NCBI GenBank assembly: GCA_964616465.1
Contig: CAZTTO010000012.1
Span: forward strand, 1-64,000
DNA: 64,000 nucleotides
Origin: JAFLBI01 sp964616465
GTDB taxonomy: Bacteria > Bacteroidota > Bacteroidia > Chitinophagales > Chitinophagaceae
Direction: 5' to 3'
Below, one piece after another: positions 36,022 to 44,714 of this stretch. How positions within the stretch are numbered: position 1 is the first letter of the stretch; each line of letters opens with the position of its first letter. The notes below the pieces were generated by a model. It made no database searches, had not been told where the DNA came from, and saw nothing but the letters and a program-made list of their open reading frames with translations. Both the position numbers and the translations under genes were made by a program.

Positions 36022-36654
36022 TTAAAGATCGTCGTACTGGTAAATGGTATCAATTTCAGTTCCTGGTGGCATATCAAAAATTGATTTTAAGATGCCGTTG
36101 CTTAAGCTATACACCCAACCATGCAAATGGGGTCTTTGTTCGTATTTCCATGCCTTTTGAACAATAGATGTTTTAGCTAAGTTCATCACTTGTTCACGCA
36201 CATTGAATTCAACAAGCTGATTCACCTTTGTTTCTTCATCGGCAATTTGTTCTAACTCGTCTTGATGAATTCGATACACATCTTTGATGTGACGTAACCA
36301 TTTATTAATGATTCCCATGTTATGGTGATTCAATGCTGCTTTCACACCACCACAACCATAATGTCCACATACAATGATGTGTTTAACATGCAATACTTCA
36401 ACAGCATAATCTAGTACGCTCAATAAATTAAAATCGTTGTGCACAACAAGGTTAGCTATATTTCTATGAACAAATATTTCACCAGGGTGAACACCTGTTA
36501 TAGTTTCAGCAGGCACTCGACTATCGCTACAGCCAATCCATAAAAACTCAGGCTTTTGCGTGTCCAACATTTTCAAGAAAAATTCAGGATCGTTTTGCAG
36601 GCTTTCTCTTGCCCAAGCCTTGTTTTCTAAAAGAATTTTTTCGTAGCTCTTCAT
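36022..36654 (-). CDS. Beta-class carbonic anhydrase
   Basis: The 210-residue cytoplasmic enzyme interconverts CO2 and bicarbonate. Zinc ligands are Cys42, His98 and Cys101, with the Asp44-Arg46 dyad in GCSDSRVPAE and the second motif in CGHYGCGGV. The length and Can-like C-terminus are normal. It begins one base after the stop of the SulP transporter gene, so the two are translated from one message. The pair is a well-known arrangement in which the anhydrase supplies or uses bicarbonate moved by the transporter. Confidence 0.95.
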   Translation of the reverse strand: MKSYEKILLENKAWARESLQNDPEFFLKMLDTQKPEFLWIGCSDSRVPAETITGVHPGEIFVHRNIANLVVHNDFNLLSVLDYAVEVLHVKHIIVCGHYGCGGVKAALNHHNMGIINKWLRHIKDVYRIHQDELEQIADEETKVNQLVEFNVREQVMNLAKTSIVQKAWKYEQRPHLHGWVYSLSNGILKSIFDMPPGTEIDTIYQYDDL

Positions 36655-36655
36655 A

Positions 36656-38236
36656 TTAAATTATTTCACGTTTTTCTGGGTCTATAAAAATTTCTTTCTC
36701 ACCAGGATTTCTTTTAATGTAAACTCGAATCCCTCTGGTAGATGCGTTTACAATAAAGTCATTCACAATATCAATCACATCTTTATCAATAAAATTAGCA
36801 CGAGTTGGATCAATTAATACAGCCGTATTATCAGGAATTTTTTCAAATGTTTTTCTGATGAATGACTTATTCAAAAATGATACTTCACGCTTAAATCTAA
36901 TGAGGTAGCGTACATCATCTTTCATTACTAAAATTGCGCTTCTGAAATTTGATTTCACTACAAAGAAGAGTCCAACAAGAATTCCAATTACAATACCTGT
37001 TAACAAATCGGTAAAAAGAATTGAAATGATGGTTACAGAAAAGGGCACAAACTGATCAGATCCCTTTACATAGTACTCGCGAATAATTTTTATACTAGAC
37101 AGTTTGTAGCCTGTATAAATAAGAATTGCCGCCAGCGATGCTTTTGGAATTAAATTTATGAACTGCGTTAAAAAAAGAAGACTGAGCAAAAGCCAAACGC
37201 CATGCATTATGGCAGATGCTTTTGATTTACCGCCTGCATTTACATTAGCTGAGGAGCGAACAATAACAGATGTTACTGGTAATCCACCCAATAATCCGCT
37301 TACCATATTACCAACCCCTTGTGCTTTTAATTCTCTATTAGTTGGACTGATTCTTTTTTCTGGATCTAGTTTATCAACTGCTTCAATACTTAGTAAACTT
37401 TCTAAACTTGCAACTATTGCAAGTGTAAATGCAGAAACATACATGGAAGGCTCCAATAATCCTGACCAACTAGGAACAGATAAACCAGACCAGAGCGCAG
37501 CAATATTTTCAAAAACTGGCATTTGCACTAAGTGCTCGGGTTGAAGGGGAGTAAAGCCAAGTTGTTCAGCATTGAGGTGCATACTAATTCCAGCTACTAC
37601 CACTAAAAGAGGAGCAGGAAAAAGTCGAAGCCATTTGTTGTTTTTAATGATACTGGTTTCGAAAATAATCAAGATGAGCATACAGGACAAAGCAATAATA
37701 AATGCAAATGCATGCATATCATTTACTGCTGCAATAATTTCGGTGAACGTATTTTTCTTATCTGCTTGTTGAAATTCCATTACGCCATCTGGAATAAAAT
37801 CGTATCCTAAAAAATGGGGTATTTGTTTTAGAATTAAAATAATACCTATTGCTGCCAACATAGCTTTAATAACAGCATTGGGAATAAAGTCGCCCACAAA
37901 TCCAGCTTTCAAATAGCCTAATGTAATTTGTAAAACGCCTGCAATAACAACGCTCATTAAAAAAGTCTCAAACCCTAAATTACCAATTGCTCCAGCAACA
38001 ATTGCAGTAAGTCCAGCAGCCGGTCCACTTACACTTAATGAAGAGCCGCTTAGCCATCCAATAATAATGCCGCCAACAATTCCAGCAATTAATCCTGCTA
38101 AAGCTGATGCAGATGAGGCTTGAGCTACGCCCAAGCAAAGAGGTAGGGCAACAAGAAACACAACAATTGATGCCGAAAAATCACTCGCTAAATTCTTAGT
38201 ATTCAATGTTATTTGGTTGGAAGGGTTATTAAGCAT
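36656..38236 (-). CDS. SulP-family inorganic anion transporter
   Basis: The 526-residue protein has a SulP membrane domain (about 15-420; VALPLCLGVAQASSASALAG, SGSSLSVSGPAAGLTA and GLLGGLPVTSVIVRSSANVNAGG are conserved) and a short C-terminal STAS-like part (about 440-520, AVLIDPTRANFIDKDV). Family members carry sulfate or bicarbonate by sodium symport or exchange. Pairing with carbonic anhydrase favours bicarbonate. It may serve carboxylation reactions or pH control. It is the first gene of a two-gene operon, divergent from the porin-like gene. Confidence 0.92.
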   Translation of the reverse strand: MLNNPSNQITLNTKNLASDFSASIVVFLVALPLCLGVAQASSASALAGLIAGIVGGIIIGWLSGSSLSVSGPAAGLTAIVAGAIGNLGFETFLMSVVIAGVLQITLGYLKAGFVGDFIPNAVIKAMLAAIGIILILKQIPHFLGYDFIPDGVMEFQQADKKNTFTEIIAAVNDMHAFAFIIALSCMLILIIFETSIIKNNKWLRLFPAPLLVVVAGISMHLNAEQLGFTPLQPEHLVQMPVFENIAALWSGLSVPSWSGLLEPSMYVSAFTLAIVASLESLLSIEAVDKLDPEKRISPTNRELKAQGVGNMVSGLLGGLPVTSVIVRSSANVNAGGKSKASAIMHGVWLLLSLLFLTQFINLIPKASLAAILIYTGYKLSSIKIIREYYVKGSDQFVPFSVTIISILFTDLLTGIVIGILVGLFFVVKSNFRSAILVMKDDVRYLIRFKREVSFLNKSFIRKTFEKIPDNTAVLIDPTRANFIDKDVIDIVNDFIVNASTRGIRVYIKRNPGEKEIFIDPEKREII

Positions 38237-38360
38237 GAATATAATTCAAAATGTAATTCAACTTACTTTTTGTATACAGTTACCATAGCTATACTTAAAA
38301 ATTTTAGGTTTTGAAAAAGATGTATAGGTTCGATTTGCAATTAACCCTTGCAACTTCCAT

Positions 38361-39794
38361 ATGAAAAAAATCATCTTCCCGGCACAGGTAGGTGTTCTAC
38401 TCTTCTGCCTGTGTCTTTTTCAAAACAACTCATTATTGGGTCAAGGTTCAGAAGCCTATGGCCAAGGCTTGAAAGCTTATTTGTCAAAAGACAGTAGTAA
38501 GTACATTCGATTTATAGTCTGGAATCAAATTTGGGCTAGAAGCATGGAGAATAATCCAGGTACTGCCATAAATGGTGAAGCTCGAAATAGTACATGGGAT
38601 ATAGGAGCCAGACGTTTGCGCTTTTTAGCATATGCACAAATAACGCCACGTTACTTAATCTTAACACATATAGGTATCAATAACCAAACCTTTGCAACGG
38701 GTGGAGCTTCAGGTTCATCGGGTACTGGACCCTATGGTGCTGGAAAAAAGCCAGGTATATTTTTTCATGATGTTTGGAATGAGTACGCTGTTGTTCCTGC
38801 CATTGATCCTGTCACAAAAAAGTCAAATAAGTATAATATCTCTGTTGGTGGTGGATTGCATTACTGGTGGGGCATTAGTAGGATGAGTTCTGCTAGTACA
38901 CTTAACTTCCTAACCATTGATGCGCCAATTGTTAACTGGCCTTTGGTAGAATTCAGCGATCAATTTGTTCGTCAGTTTGGGGTGTATGCCAAAGGAAAGT
39001 TGGGTAAGCTCAACTATAGTGTAAGTATTAATAAGCCTTTTGCAACCAATCAAACTCCAACGTTTGATGCTTTAAAATCAGAACGACAAGCAGTAGATAA
39101 TAATGGAGATGCCAGAGCAGCCGTTCAGGGGTATTTCGATTATCAGTTTTTTGACCAAGAATCGAATTTGTTGCCTTTTAGAGTAGGAACCTATGTGGGT
39201 ACCAAAAAAGTATTCAATCTTGGTGCAGGATTCTATCATAGTAAAAAGGGTACTAAGAGTGTAGATGCATCTAGCAATGTGTTGAACCACGATATCACAC
39301 TGTTAGGTATTGACGCTTTTGCTGATTTACCAATTGGGCCGAAAAAGAAAAATATGGCTTTAACAGCGTATAGTGTTTTTTACGATTACAATTTCGGACC
39401 TAACTATATAAGAACAATTGGAATTATGAATCCAAGTTCAGGATTTGACCCCAATTTTCCTGCCGCACAGCGTTCTCTGAACGGTCCGGGTATTGGACGA
39501 TTTTTTGTTGGCACTGGACAAATATGGTATACACAAATGGGTTGGTTATTACCTAAAGGTGAAAAAACAAAAACTAGGTTTCAACCTTTTGGAGCTTACA
39601 CTTATAAAAAGTTTGATTATTTAGATCAAGCTGGAAATTATTTTGATGTAGGCGCCAACATTTTCTTAGATGGTCATCATGCAAAAATCACAGGCCAGTA
39701 TAGCACGCGCCCCTTGTATTTCCAACAAGGAAACACCAGACGAATAGATGGAAATAGAGGTGAATTTCTTCTTCAACTACAAGTTTATTTATAA
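38361..39794 (+). CDS. Outer-membrane porin-like beta-barrel protein
   Basis: The 477-residue protein has a signal peptide (about 1-28, ending LLGQG) and a mature part built of alternating hydrophobic strands rich in aromatic residues (IRFIVWNQIWAR, LRFLAYAQITPRYLIL, YNISVGGGLHYWWG, up to the C-terminal GEFLLQLQVYL), which is the pattern of an outer-membrane barrel. I cannot name a precise family. It is followed 32 bases later by the MHS transporter gene, suggesting a porin plus inner-membrane carrier for the same small organic acid. Confidence 0.75.
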   Translation: MKKIIFPAQVGVLLFCLCLFQNNSLLGQGSEAYGQGLKAYLSKDSSKYIRFIVWNQIWARSMENNPGTAINGEARNSTWDIGARRLRFLAYAQITPRYLILTHIGINNQTFATGGASGSSGTGPYGAGKKPGIFFHDVWNEYAVVPAIDPVTKKSNKYNISVGGGLHYWWGISRMSSASTLNFLTIDAPIVNWPLVEFSDQFVRQFGVYAKGKLGKLNYSVSINKPFATNQTPTFDALKSERQAVDNNGDARAAVQGYFDYQFFDQESNLLPFRVGTYVGTKKVFNLGAGFYHSKKGTKSVDASSNVLNHDITLLGIDAFADLPIGPKKKNMALTAYSVFYDYNFGPNYIRTIGIMNPSSGFDPNFPAAQRSLNGPGIGRFFVGTGQIWYTQMGWLLPKGEKTKTRFQPFGAYTYKKFDYLDQAGNYFDVGANIFLDGHHAKITGQYSTRPLYFQQGNTRRIDGNRGEFLLQLQVYL

Positions 39795-39826
39795 CCCTTT
39801 CATTTTTAACTTCAACACAGCACACT

Positions 39827-41362
39827 ATGTCACAACAACCCTCATCAGGAATTGGAAAAGTCATTTTTTCCTCATCGCTGGGAACGCTGATTGAATGGTA
39901 CGACTTCTACATTTTCGGAAGTTTAGCTACCATCATTTCCACTCAGTTTTTTCCAGAAGAGCAAGGCACAGCAGCCTTGTTATCTACACTCGCCATTTTT
40001 GCGGCAGGTTTTATTGTTCGTCCATTTGGCGCATTGGTTTTTGGAAGACTCGGCGACCTTATTGGAAGAAAGTACACCTTTCTGCTTACGCTCGTATTAA
40101 TGGGTGGATCAACCTTCTTAATAGGTGTGATACCTGGGTACAAATCAATTGGAGTATGGGCACCCATTTTGGTGTTGGTACTTAGATTGGTGCAAGGTCT
40201 TGCTTTAGGTGGAGAATATGGTGGTGCTGCTACTTATGTTGCAGAACATGCACCTGTTGGAAGAAGAGGCTTTTTTACTAGTTGGATTCAAACCACAGCT
40301 ACCCTCGGACTTTTCCTATCGCTTGGTGTAATTCTTATTACTAAGTCGAGCATGACAGATGAAGCATTCAAGTCGGAGTGGGGCGGATGGCGTTATCCAT
40401 TCTGGGCGTCGATTTTATTGGTGGGCGTTTCAATTTATATCAGATTGAAAATGCATGAATCACCTTTGTTTTCAAAATTGAAGAAAGAAGGAAAAACATC
40501 TGCTAATCCATTAAAAGAAAGTTTTGTTCATAAGGGCAACCTTAAGATGGTATTGATTGCTTTGTTTGGTGCTGTAATGGGACAAGGGGTTATTTGGTAC
40601 ACTGGACAGTTTTATGCGCAAAGCTTTTTGGAAACAAAAGTGATGTTAGATTTTGAACAGAGCAGAACTGTTATCTTATGGGCAATTGCATTTGCTACAC
40701 CATTCTTTGTATTTTTTGGTTGGCTGAGTGATAAGGTTGGACGAAAATGGATTATGATGCTGGGGATGTTGTTAGGTATATTAACCTATAGACCAATCTA
40801 TCAAAGCTTTTTAGATGAAACAAATGTTACAACGCTTTTGACTTCTACTGAAGTTGCATCTACAGAAGCACCAGTCGTGAAGGAAGTAGCAATACCAGAG
40901 TCGGAAAACATTGTAAGAACAACTACCACTCCAACTAGTTTAGCAAATGGATTTTTCTATAAAGAAGTAACGGTTGATACAGTATTTGCAGATGCAAGTA
41001 TTGCACCAGTGAGGGCTAGTCAGAATTTTATAGAAAAGCGACTTCCACAATCAACCTACTGGTATTTTATTTTACTAGTGTTTGTACAGATTCTTTATGT
41101 AACCATGGTGTACGGACCTATTGCAGCTTTCTTGGTTGAATTATTCCCAACAAAAATCAGGTATACTTCTATGAGCTTACCATATCATATTGGTAATGGA
41201 GTATTTGGAGGTTTGGTTCCATTCATTGCAACTTTAATCACCACCTTCAAAGGAGCCACACCATTGTCTGGCTTATGGTATCCAATAGGGGTAGCTGCAG
41301 TTTGTTTGGTAATTGGATCTATCTATCTAACCAATAAGATTGACGAAGACGTCATGGATTAA
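39827..41362 (+). CDS. MHS-family MFS transporter with a large loop insertion
   Basis: The 511-residue transporter opens with GTLIEWYDFYIFGSLATIIS and contains the loop motif GRLGDLIGRKYTF and RLVQGLALGGEYGGAATYVAE, all typical of metabolite:proton symporters of the ProP/ShiA/KgtP group. Between helix 8 (about residue 325) and the next helix (about 410) there is an extra polar segment of roughly 80 residues rich in Thr, Val and Glu, so the protein is longer than the usual 430. Substrate is probably a carboxylate or betaine. The acs and prpE-like genes around it favour a short-chain acid, as inference. Confidence 0.85.
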   Translation: MSQQPSSGIGKVIFSSSLGTLIEWYDFYIFGSLATIISTQFFPEEQGTAALLSTLAIFAAGFIVRPFGALVFGRLGDLIGRKYTFLLTLVLMGGSTFLIGVIPGYKSIGVWAPILVLVLRLVQGLALGGEYGGAATYVAEHAPVGRRGFFTSWIQTTATLGLFLSLGVILITKSSMTDEAFKSEWGGWRYPFWASILLVGVSIYIRLKMHESPLFSKLKKEGKTSANPLKESFVHKGNLKMVLIALFGAVMGQGVIWYTGQFYAQSFLETKVMLDFEQSRTVILWAIAFATPFFVFFGWLSDKVGRKWIMMLGMLLGILTYRPIYQSFLDETNVTTLLTSTEVASTEAPVVKEVAIPESENIVRTTTTPTSLANGFFYKEVTVDTVFADASIAPVRASQNFIEKRLPQSTYWYFILLVFVQILYVTMVYGPIAAFLVELFPTKIRYTSMSLPYHIGNGVFGGLVPFIATLITTFKGATPLSGLWYPIGVAAVCLVIGSIYLTNKIDEDVMD

Positions 41363-41383
41363 TTCACAAAAAAATTTAAAGCT

Positions 41384-41689
41384 ATGAATCAGCTAAAACG
41401 AATACTAGGAATTGTTTGGATTATAATGGGACCAGCGGCAATTTTATTTTTGATATGGCAGGCCTATGAAAAAGTGGGTCTTGCTAATGCAAAAGTGGCT
41501 GAAGCACTTACCGAAGCAGCTAAAGAAGCGGCGAAAGGTGTTGCACTCAATACTTTTCTTCAATGGGCAATTATTATTGCAGTGTTTGTTCCAATTGCAT
41601 TTGGTTTTGTCATTTTTGGAAAATATGCCCTTCAAGGTGAGTATGATCATTTGCCAGAAAGTTCAAAAGAAATAGAAGACGGCGTTTAA
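41384..41689 (+). CDS. Small two-helix membrane protein next to MHS transporter
   Basis: The 101-residue protein has two hydrophobic helices (about 8-26 and 58-80) separated by an Ala/Glu/Lys-rich helix (VAEALTEAAKEAAKG), with an acidic C-terminus. It is 21 bases after the MHS transporter gene and before a strong terminator, so it is the last gene of the porin-transporter-small protein operon. I recall similar short proteins beside carboxylate transporters in Bacteroidota (possibly DUF6814), but I am not sure of the family. Confidence 0.65.
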   Translation: MNQLKRILGIVWIIMGPAAILFLIWQAYEKVGLANAKVAEALTEAAKEAAKGVALNTFLQWAIIIAVFVPIAFGFVIFGKYALQGEYDHLPESSKEIEDGV

Positions 41690-41703
41690 AATAATCTTCT
41701 ATG

Positions 41704-41737
41704 CATTACCACACTCTTTTGTTAGAGTGTGGTAATG
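41704..41737 (+). terminator. Intrinsic terminator after the MHS transporter operon
   Basis: Fourteen-base perfect inverted repeat (41704-41717 with 41724-41737) with a 6-base loop. It is followed by ATTTTTTA. It separates the porin/transporter operon from the symporter-kinase operon. Confidence 0.85.
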
Positions 41738-41785
41738 ATTTTTTATGCGCCGAGAATATTGTATATTGAATGAAATGATGCTCAT

Positions 41786-42007
41786 ATGAAGAAGCGATCT
41801 GCTCAAATTTCAGGAAGACTTATATTTTTTTCGGTAGTTTTTTTCTTCTTGCTGGGGTATCCCTTTATTCATATGGCGAATAAACCATTGAGTATTTTTG
41901 GGGTACCCGTGTTATATTTTTATATTCTTTCTACTTGGCTGATATTGATTTTATTTCTCATCATTTCGCAATATGTAGGCGTTGTAAAAGAAAAGCGAAA
42001 TGAGTAA
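41786..42007 (+). CDS. Small membrane protein coupled to the symporter-kinase
   Basis: The 73-residue protein has two hydrophobic helices (about 13-31 and 42-65) and a basic end (KEKRNE). Its last 8 bases overlap the start of the symporter-kinase gene, so the two are translationally coupled. The arrangement recalls the small subunits that precede some sodium/solute symporter genes. The family (DUF3311- or DUF4212-like) cannot be settled by eye. It is the first gene of the three-gene unit that ends with the receiver-acyl-CoA synthetase fusion. Confidence 0.7.
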   Translation: MKKRSAQISGRLIFFSVVFFFLLGYPFIHMANKPLSIFGVPVLYFYILSTWLILILFLIISQYVGVVKEKRNE

Positions 42008-44714
42008 ATGGTTTGTTATACTGGCTTCTTTGGGCTATTTGTTGCTGCTGTTTGCCGTAGCTTACTTTGCTGAACATAAACAAAAAGCGGGTAAAAGCAT
42101 TGTTGCTAATCCATATGTTTATGCACTGTCATTAGCTGTTTATTGCACTGCGTGGACATTCTATGGCAGTGTAGGAAGAACCATTTCTAATGGATTAGAC
42201 TTCTTGTACATTTATATTGGTCCAACTATTATGGCGCCATTATTTATGGTAGTGCTTCGAAAAATTATTCGCATTTCTAAAACCTATAGAATCACAAGCA
42301 TTGCAGATTTTATTTCTACACGGTTTGGTAAAAATATTTCATTAGGTATTATAGTTACTGTTCTATGTGTAGTTGGGATTATTCCATATATCTCTATTCA
42401 GCTCAAAGCAATAAATATCAGTCTTGAATTGTTATCAGCCGGCAATCAAGCAGATGTTTTACAGCCAGAGAACTGGTGGGCAGATAGTACACTGTATATT
42501 GCTATTGGTCTTTCCATATTTGTTATTTTATTCGGAACAAGATCGGTTGATGCTACAGAAAAGCATGAAGGATTGGTTGCAGCTGTTGCTTTTGAATCTA
42601 TCGTAAAACTCGCAGCATTTTTAGCCGTAGGTGTTTTTGTAACATATGGACTATTCGATGGGTACTCATCTATTTTTCAGCAAGCGAAAGACGTACCTGA
42701 ACTAAAAAAAATTTTCACTTTAGAAGGAGAGGGATCTTACATGCAAATAACAAGTGTGTTATTACTTTCTATGTCGGCTATTCTTTTTCTACCTCGGCAG
42801 TTCCAAGTAGCCGTTGTTGAAAACACGCATGAAAAACACCTTAAGAAAGCATCCTGGTTATTTCCACTTTATTTGTTTTTGATCAATTTCTTTGTTGTAG
42901 CCATTGCACTTGGGGGATACCTTTTACTGACTGATGTTTCTTCGCCAGATACTTATGTAATTTCTCTCCCCTTATATGCCAATCAACCTTGGCTTGCCTT
43001 ACTGGTGTATATAGGCGGATTTTCTGCGGCTAGTAGCATGATTATAGTTGAAATTATTGCATTAAGTACAATGATCAGCAATCATATTGTGTTGCCCGCC
43101 TTTTTATCAATTGAGAAAGTACAAGAGAATATCGACAAAAGTATTCGTGTGTTTATTCAGAACAGTAGGCGTATCAGTATTGTATTCATTATGCTACTTG
43201 CTCTCTTGTTTGATAAGCTTGTTGCAGAAAAATATTCACTGGTATCTATTGGATTAGTATCATTTACTGCTGTAGCTCAATTTGCACCGGCAATGTTAGC
43301 AGGACTCTATTGGAAAATGGTTTCTAAAAATGCTGCAGTCACCTCTATTATAATTGGATTTGTTATATGGTTTTACACTTTGGTAGTACCATCTATGGTG
43401 GGTGTTGAAATGATTGATCAGCAAATAATGACCGATGGTTTATTTGGACTGACTATTTTAAGACCGCAAGCATTGTTTGGATTAGAAGGTTGGGATATTA
43501 TTGCACATGGATTTTTCTGGAGTATTTTTTTCAACTCATTTTCTTTATTCTTAGTGTCTTTTATTTTCCCGCCACAATCGCGCGAGTTGTATCAGGCTGA
43601 ATTGTTTGTTGATATAGATCGAATGGAAATAAGAGGTGAAGAGGTGTCGGTTATTTGGAAGGAAACAGCCCAAGTAGAAGCATTACAACAATTGGTTGCC
43701 ACTTTTATTGGAGCAGAAAGAACTGCTTCTATGTTTGAATCTTATGCCACCCGAAGGAATTTATCTTTAAGCGGAAAAGCAGATCCAGCTTTAGTAGGTT
43801 TAACAGAGCGCTTATTAGCGGGTGCTATTGGATCGGCAGCTGCAAGAATTATGGTTAGAAGTGTAGCTAAAGAAAAAGAGCCTTCTATTGAAGAAGTATT
43901 GCGCGTGTTGCAAGAAAGCCAGCAGATAAAAGAAATGAACAAAGAGCTTCGTAAGAAATCGCTCGAATTAACTAAGGCAACAGAACAGCTTACTAAAGCC
44001 AACCAGCAGTTAAAACAACTAGATGAATTAAAAGATGAATTTTTATATACGGTAACACACGAATTAAGAACGCCACTCACATCTATAAGAGCGCTTTCAG
44101 AAATTGTATTTGACAACCCAGATTTACCAGAAGAAGACAGGTTACGTTATTTAGAAGCTGTTATTCGAGAAACAGAAAGATTAAGTCATTTAATTACCCA
44201 AGTACTAAGTTTAGAGAAGTATGAAAATGGCATGCAGCATCTTGAAGCTAGGCCAGTTGATTTAGCTCAGTTATTGCACGATAACCTTGCTTCTATTCAA
44301 GCTTTAATAAGCAAAGAACAATTAGAGGTGAAAGTGCACATTGCTTCTCTACTTCCTACCATTCATGCAGATCCAGATTTGCTTTCACAAGTGCTTTATA
44401 ATTTAATTAGTAATGCCATTAAGCATGCAAAAGCTACTATCCATGTATCTGCACAATTTTCTGATGGACAATTTTGTATTGAAGTAACAGATGATGGCAA
44501 AGGAATTCCACTTGATATACAAGAACTGATTTTTGATAAGTTCTTTCAAGCAAAAAATCAAACATTGCAAAAGCCTCAAGGAAGTGGATTGGGCTTAGCT
44601 ATTTGTAAAAAAATTATTGAATTGCACCAGGGACAGATTAACGTTCAAAGTGCTCCAAACGAAGGGGCTACTTTCCGTGTAATTCTGCCAATGCGTATAA
44701 ATGAAGTTGTATGA
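42000..44714 (+). CDS. Sodium/solute symporter-histidine kinase fusion, CbrA/CrbS-like
   Basis: The 904-residue protein joins a 13-helix SSS/SLC5 transporter domain (about 1-530; YCTAWTFYGSVGR and ITSIADFISTRFGK are typical), a STAC-type helical linker (about 550-640) and a coiled coil (about 645-675). The kinase core follows: phosphoacceptor His687 in FLYTVTHELRTPLTS, N box LISNAIKHA, DDGKGIP and GSGLGLAICKKI. No PAS domain is visible. CbrA and CrbS are known examples in which a symporter-like sensor controls carbon use, and CrbS-CrbR controls acs in Vibrio and Pseudomonas. It overlaps the next gene by ATGA, so its partner is the receiver domain fused to the acyl-CoA synthetase. Confidence 0.93.
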   Translation: MSKWFVILASLGYLLLLFAVAYFAEHKQKAGKSIVANPYVYALSLAVYCTAWTFYGSVGRTISNGLDFLYIYIGPTIMAPLFMVVLRKIIRISKTYRITSIADFISTRFGKNISLGIIVTVLCVVGIIPYISIQLKAINISLELLSAGNQADVLQPENWWADSTLYIAIGLSIFVILFGTRSVDATEKHEGLVAAVAFESIVKLAAFLAVGVFVTYGLFDGYSSIFQQAKDVPELKKIFTLEGEGSYMQITSVLLLSMSAILFLPRQFQVAVVENTHEKHLKKASWLFPLYLFLINFFVVAIALGGYLLLTDVSSPDTYVISLPLYANQPWLALLVYIGGFSAASSMIIVEIIALSTMISNHIVLPAFLSIEKVQENIDKSIRVFIQNSRRISIVFIMLLALLFDKLVAEKYSLVSIGLVSFTAVAQFAPAMLAGLYWKMVSKNAAVTSIIIGFVIWFYTLVVPSMVGVEMIDQQIMTDGLFGLTILRPQALFGLEGWDIIAHGFFWSIFFNSFSLFLVSFIFPPQSRELYQAELFVDIDRMEIRGEEVSVIWKETAQVEALQQLVATFIGAERTASMFESYATRRNLSLSGKADPALVGLTERLLAGAIGSAAARIMVRSVAKEKEPSIEEVLRVLQESQQIKEMNKELRKKSLELTKATEQLTKANQQLKQLDELKDEFLYTVTHELRTPLTSIRALSEIVFDNPDLPEEDRLRYLEAVIRETERLSHLITQVLSLEKYENGMQHLEARPVDLAQLLHDNLASIQALISKEQLEVKVHIASLLPTIHADPDLLSQVLYNLISNAIKHAKATIHVSAQFSDGQFCIEVTDDGKGIPLDIQELIFDKFFQAKNQTLQKPQGSGLGLAICKKIIELHQGQINVQSAPNEGATFRVILPMRINEVV

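Noticed and set aside
43742..44116. A 124-codon minus-strand frame.
   Set aside because: It is fully antisense to the STAC/HisKA part of the symporter-kinase gene and has biased Ser/Leu content typical of a shadow.
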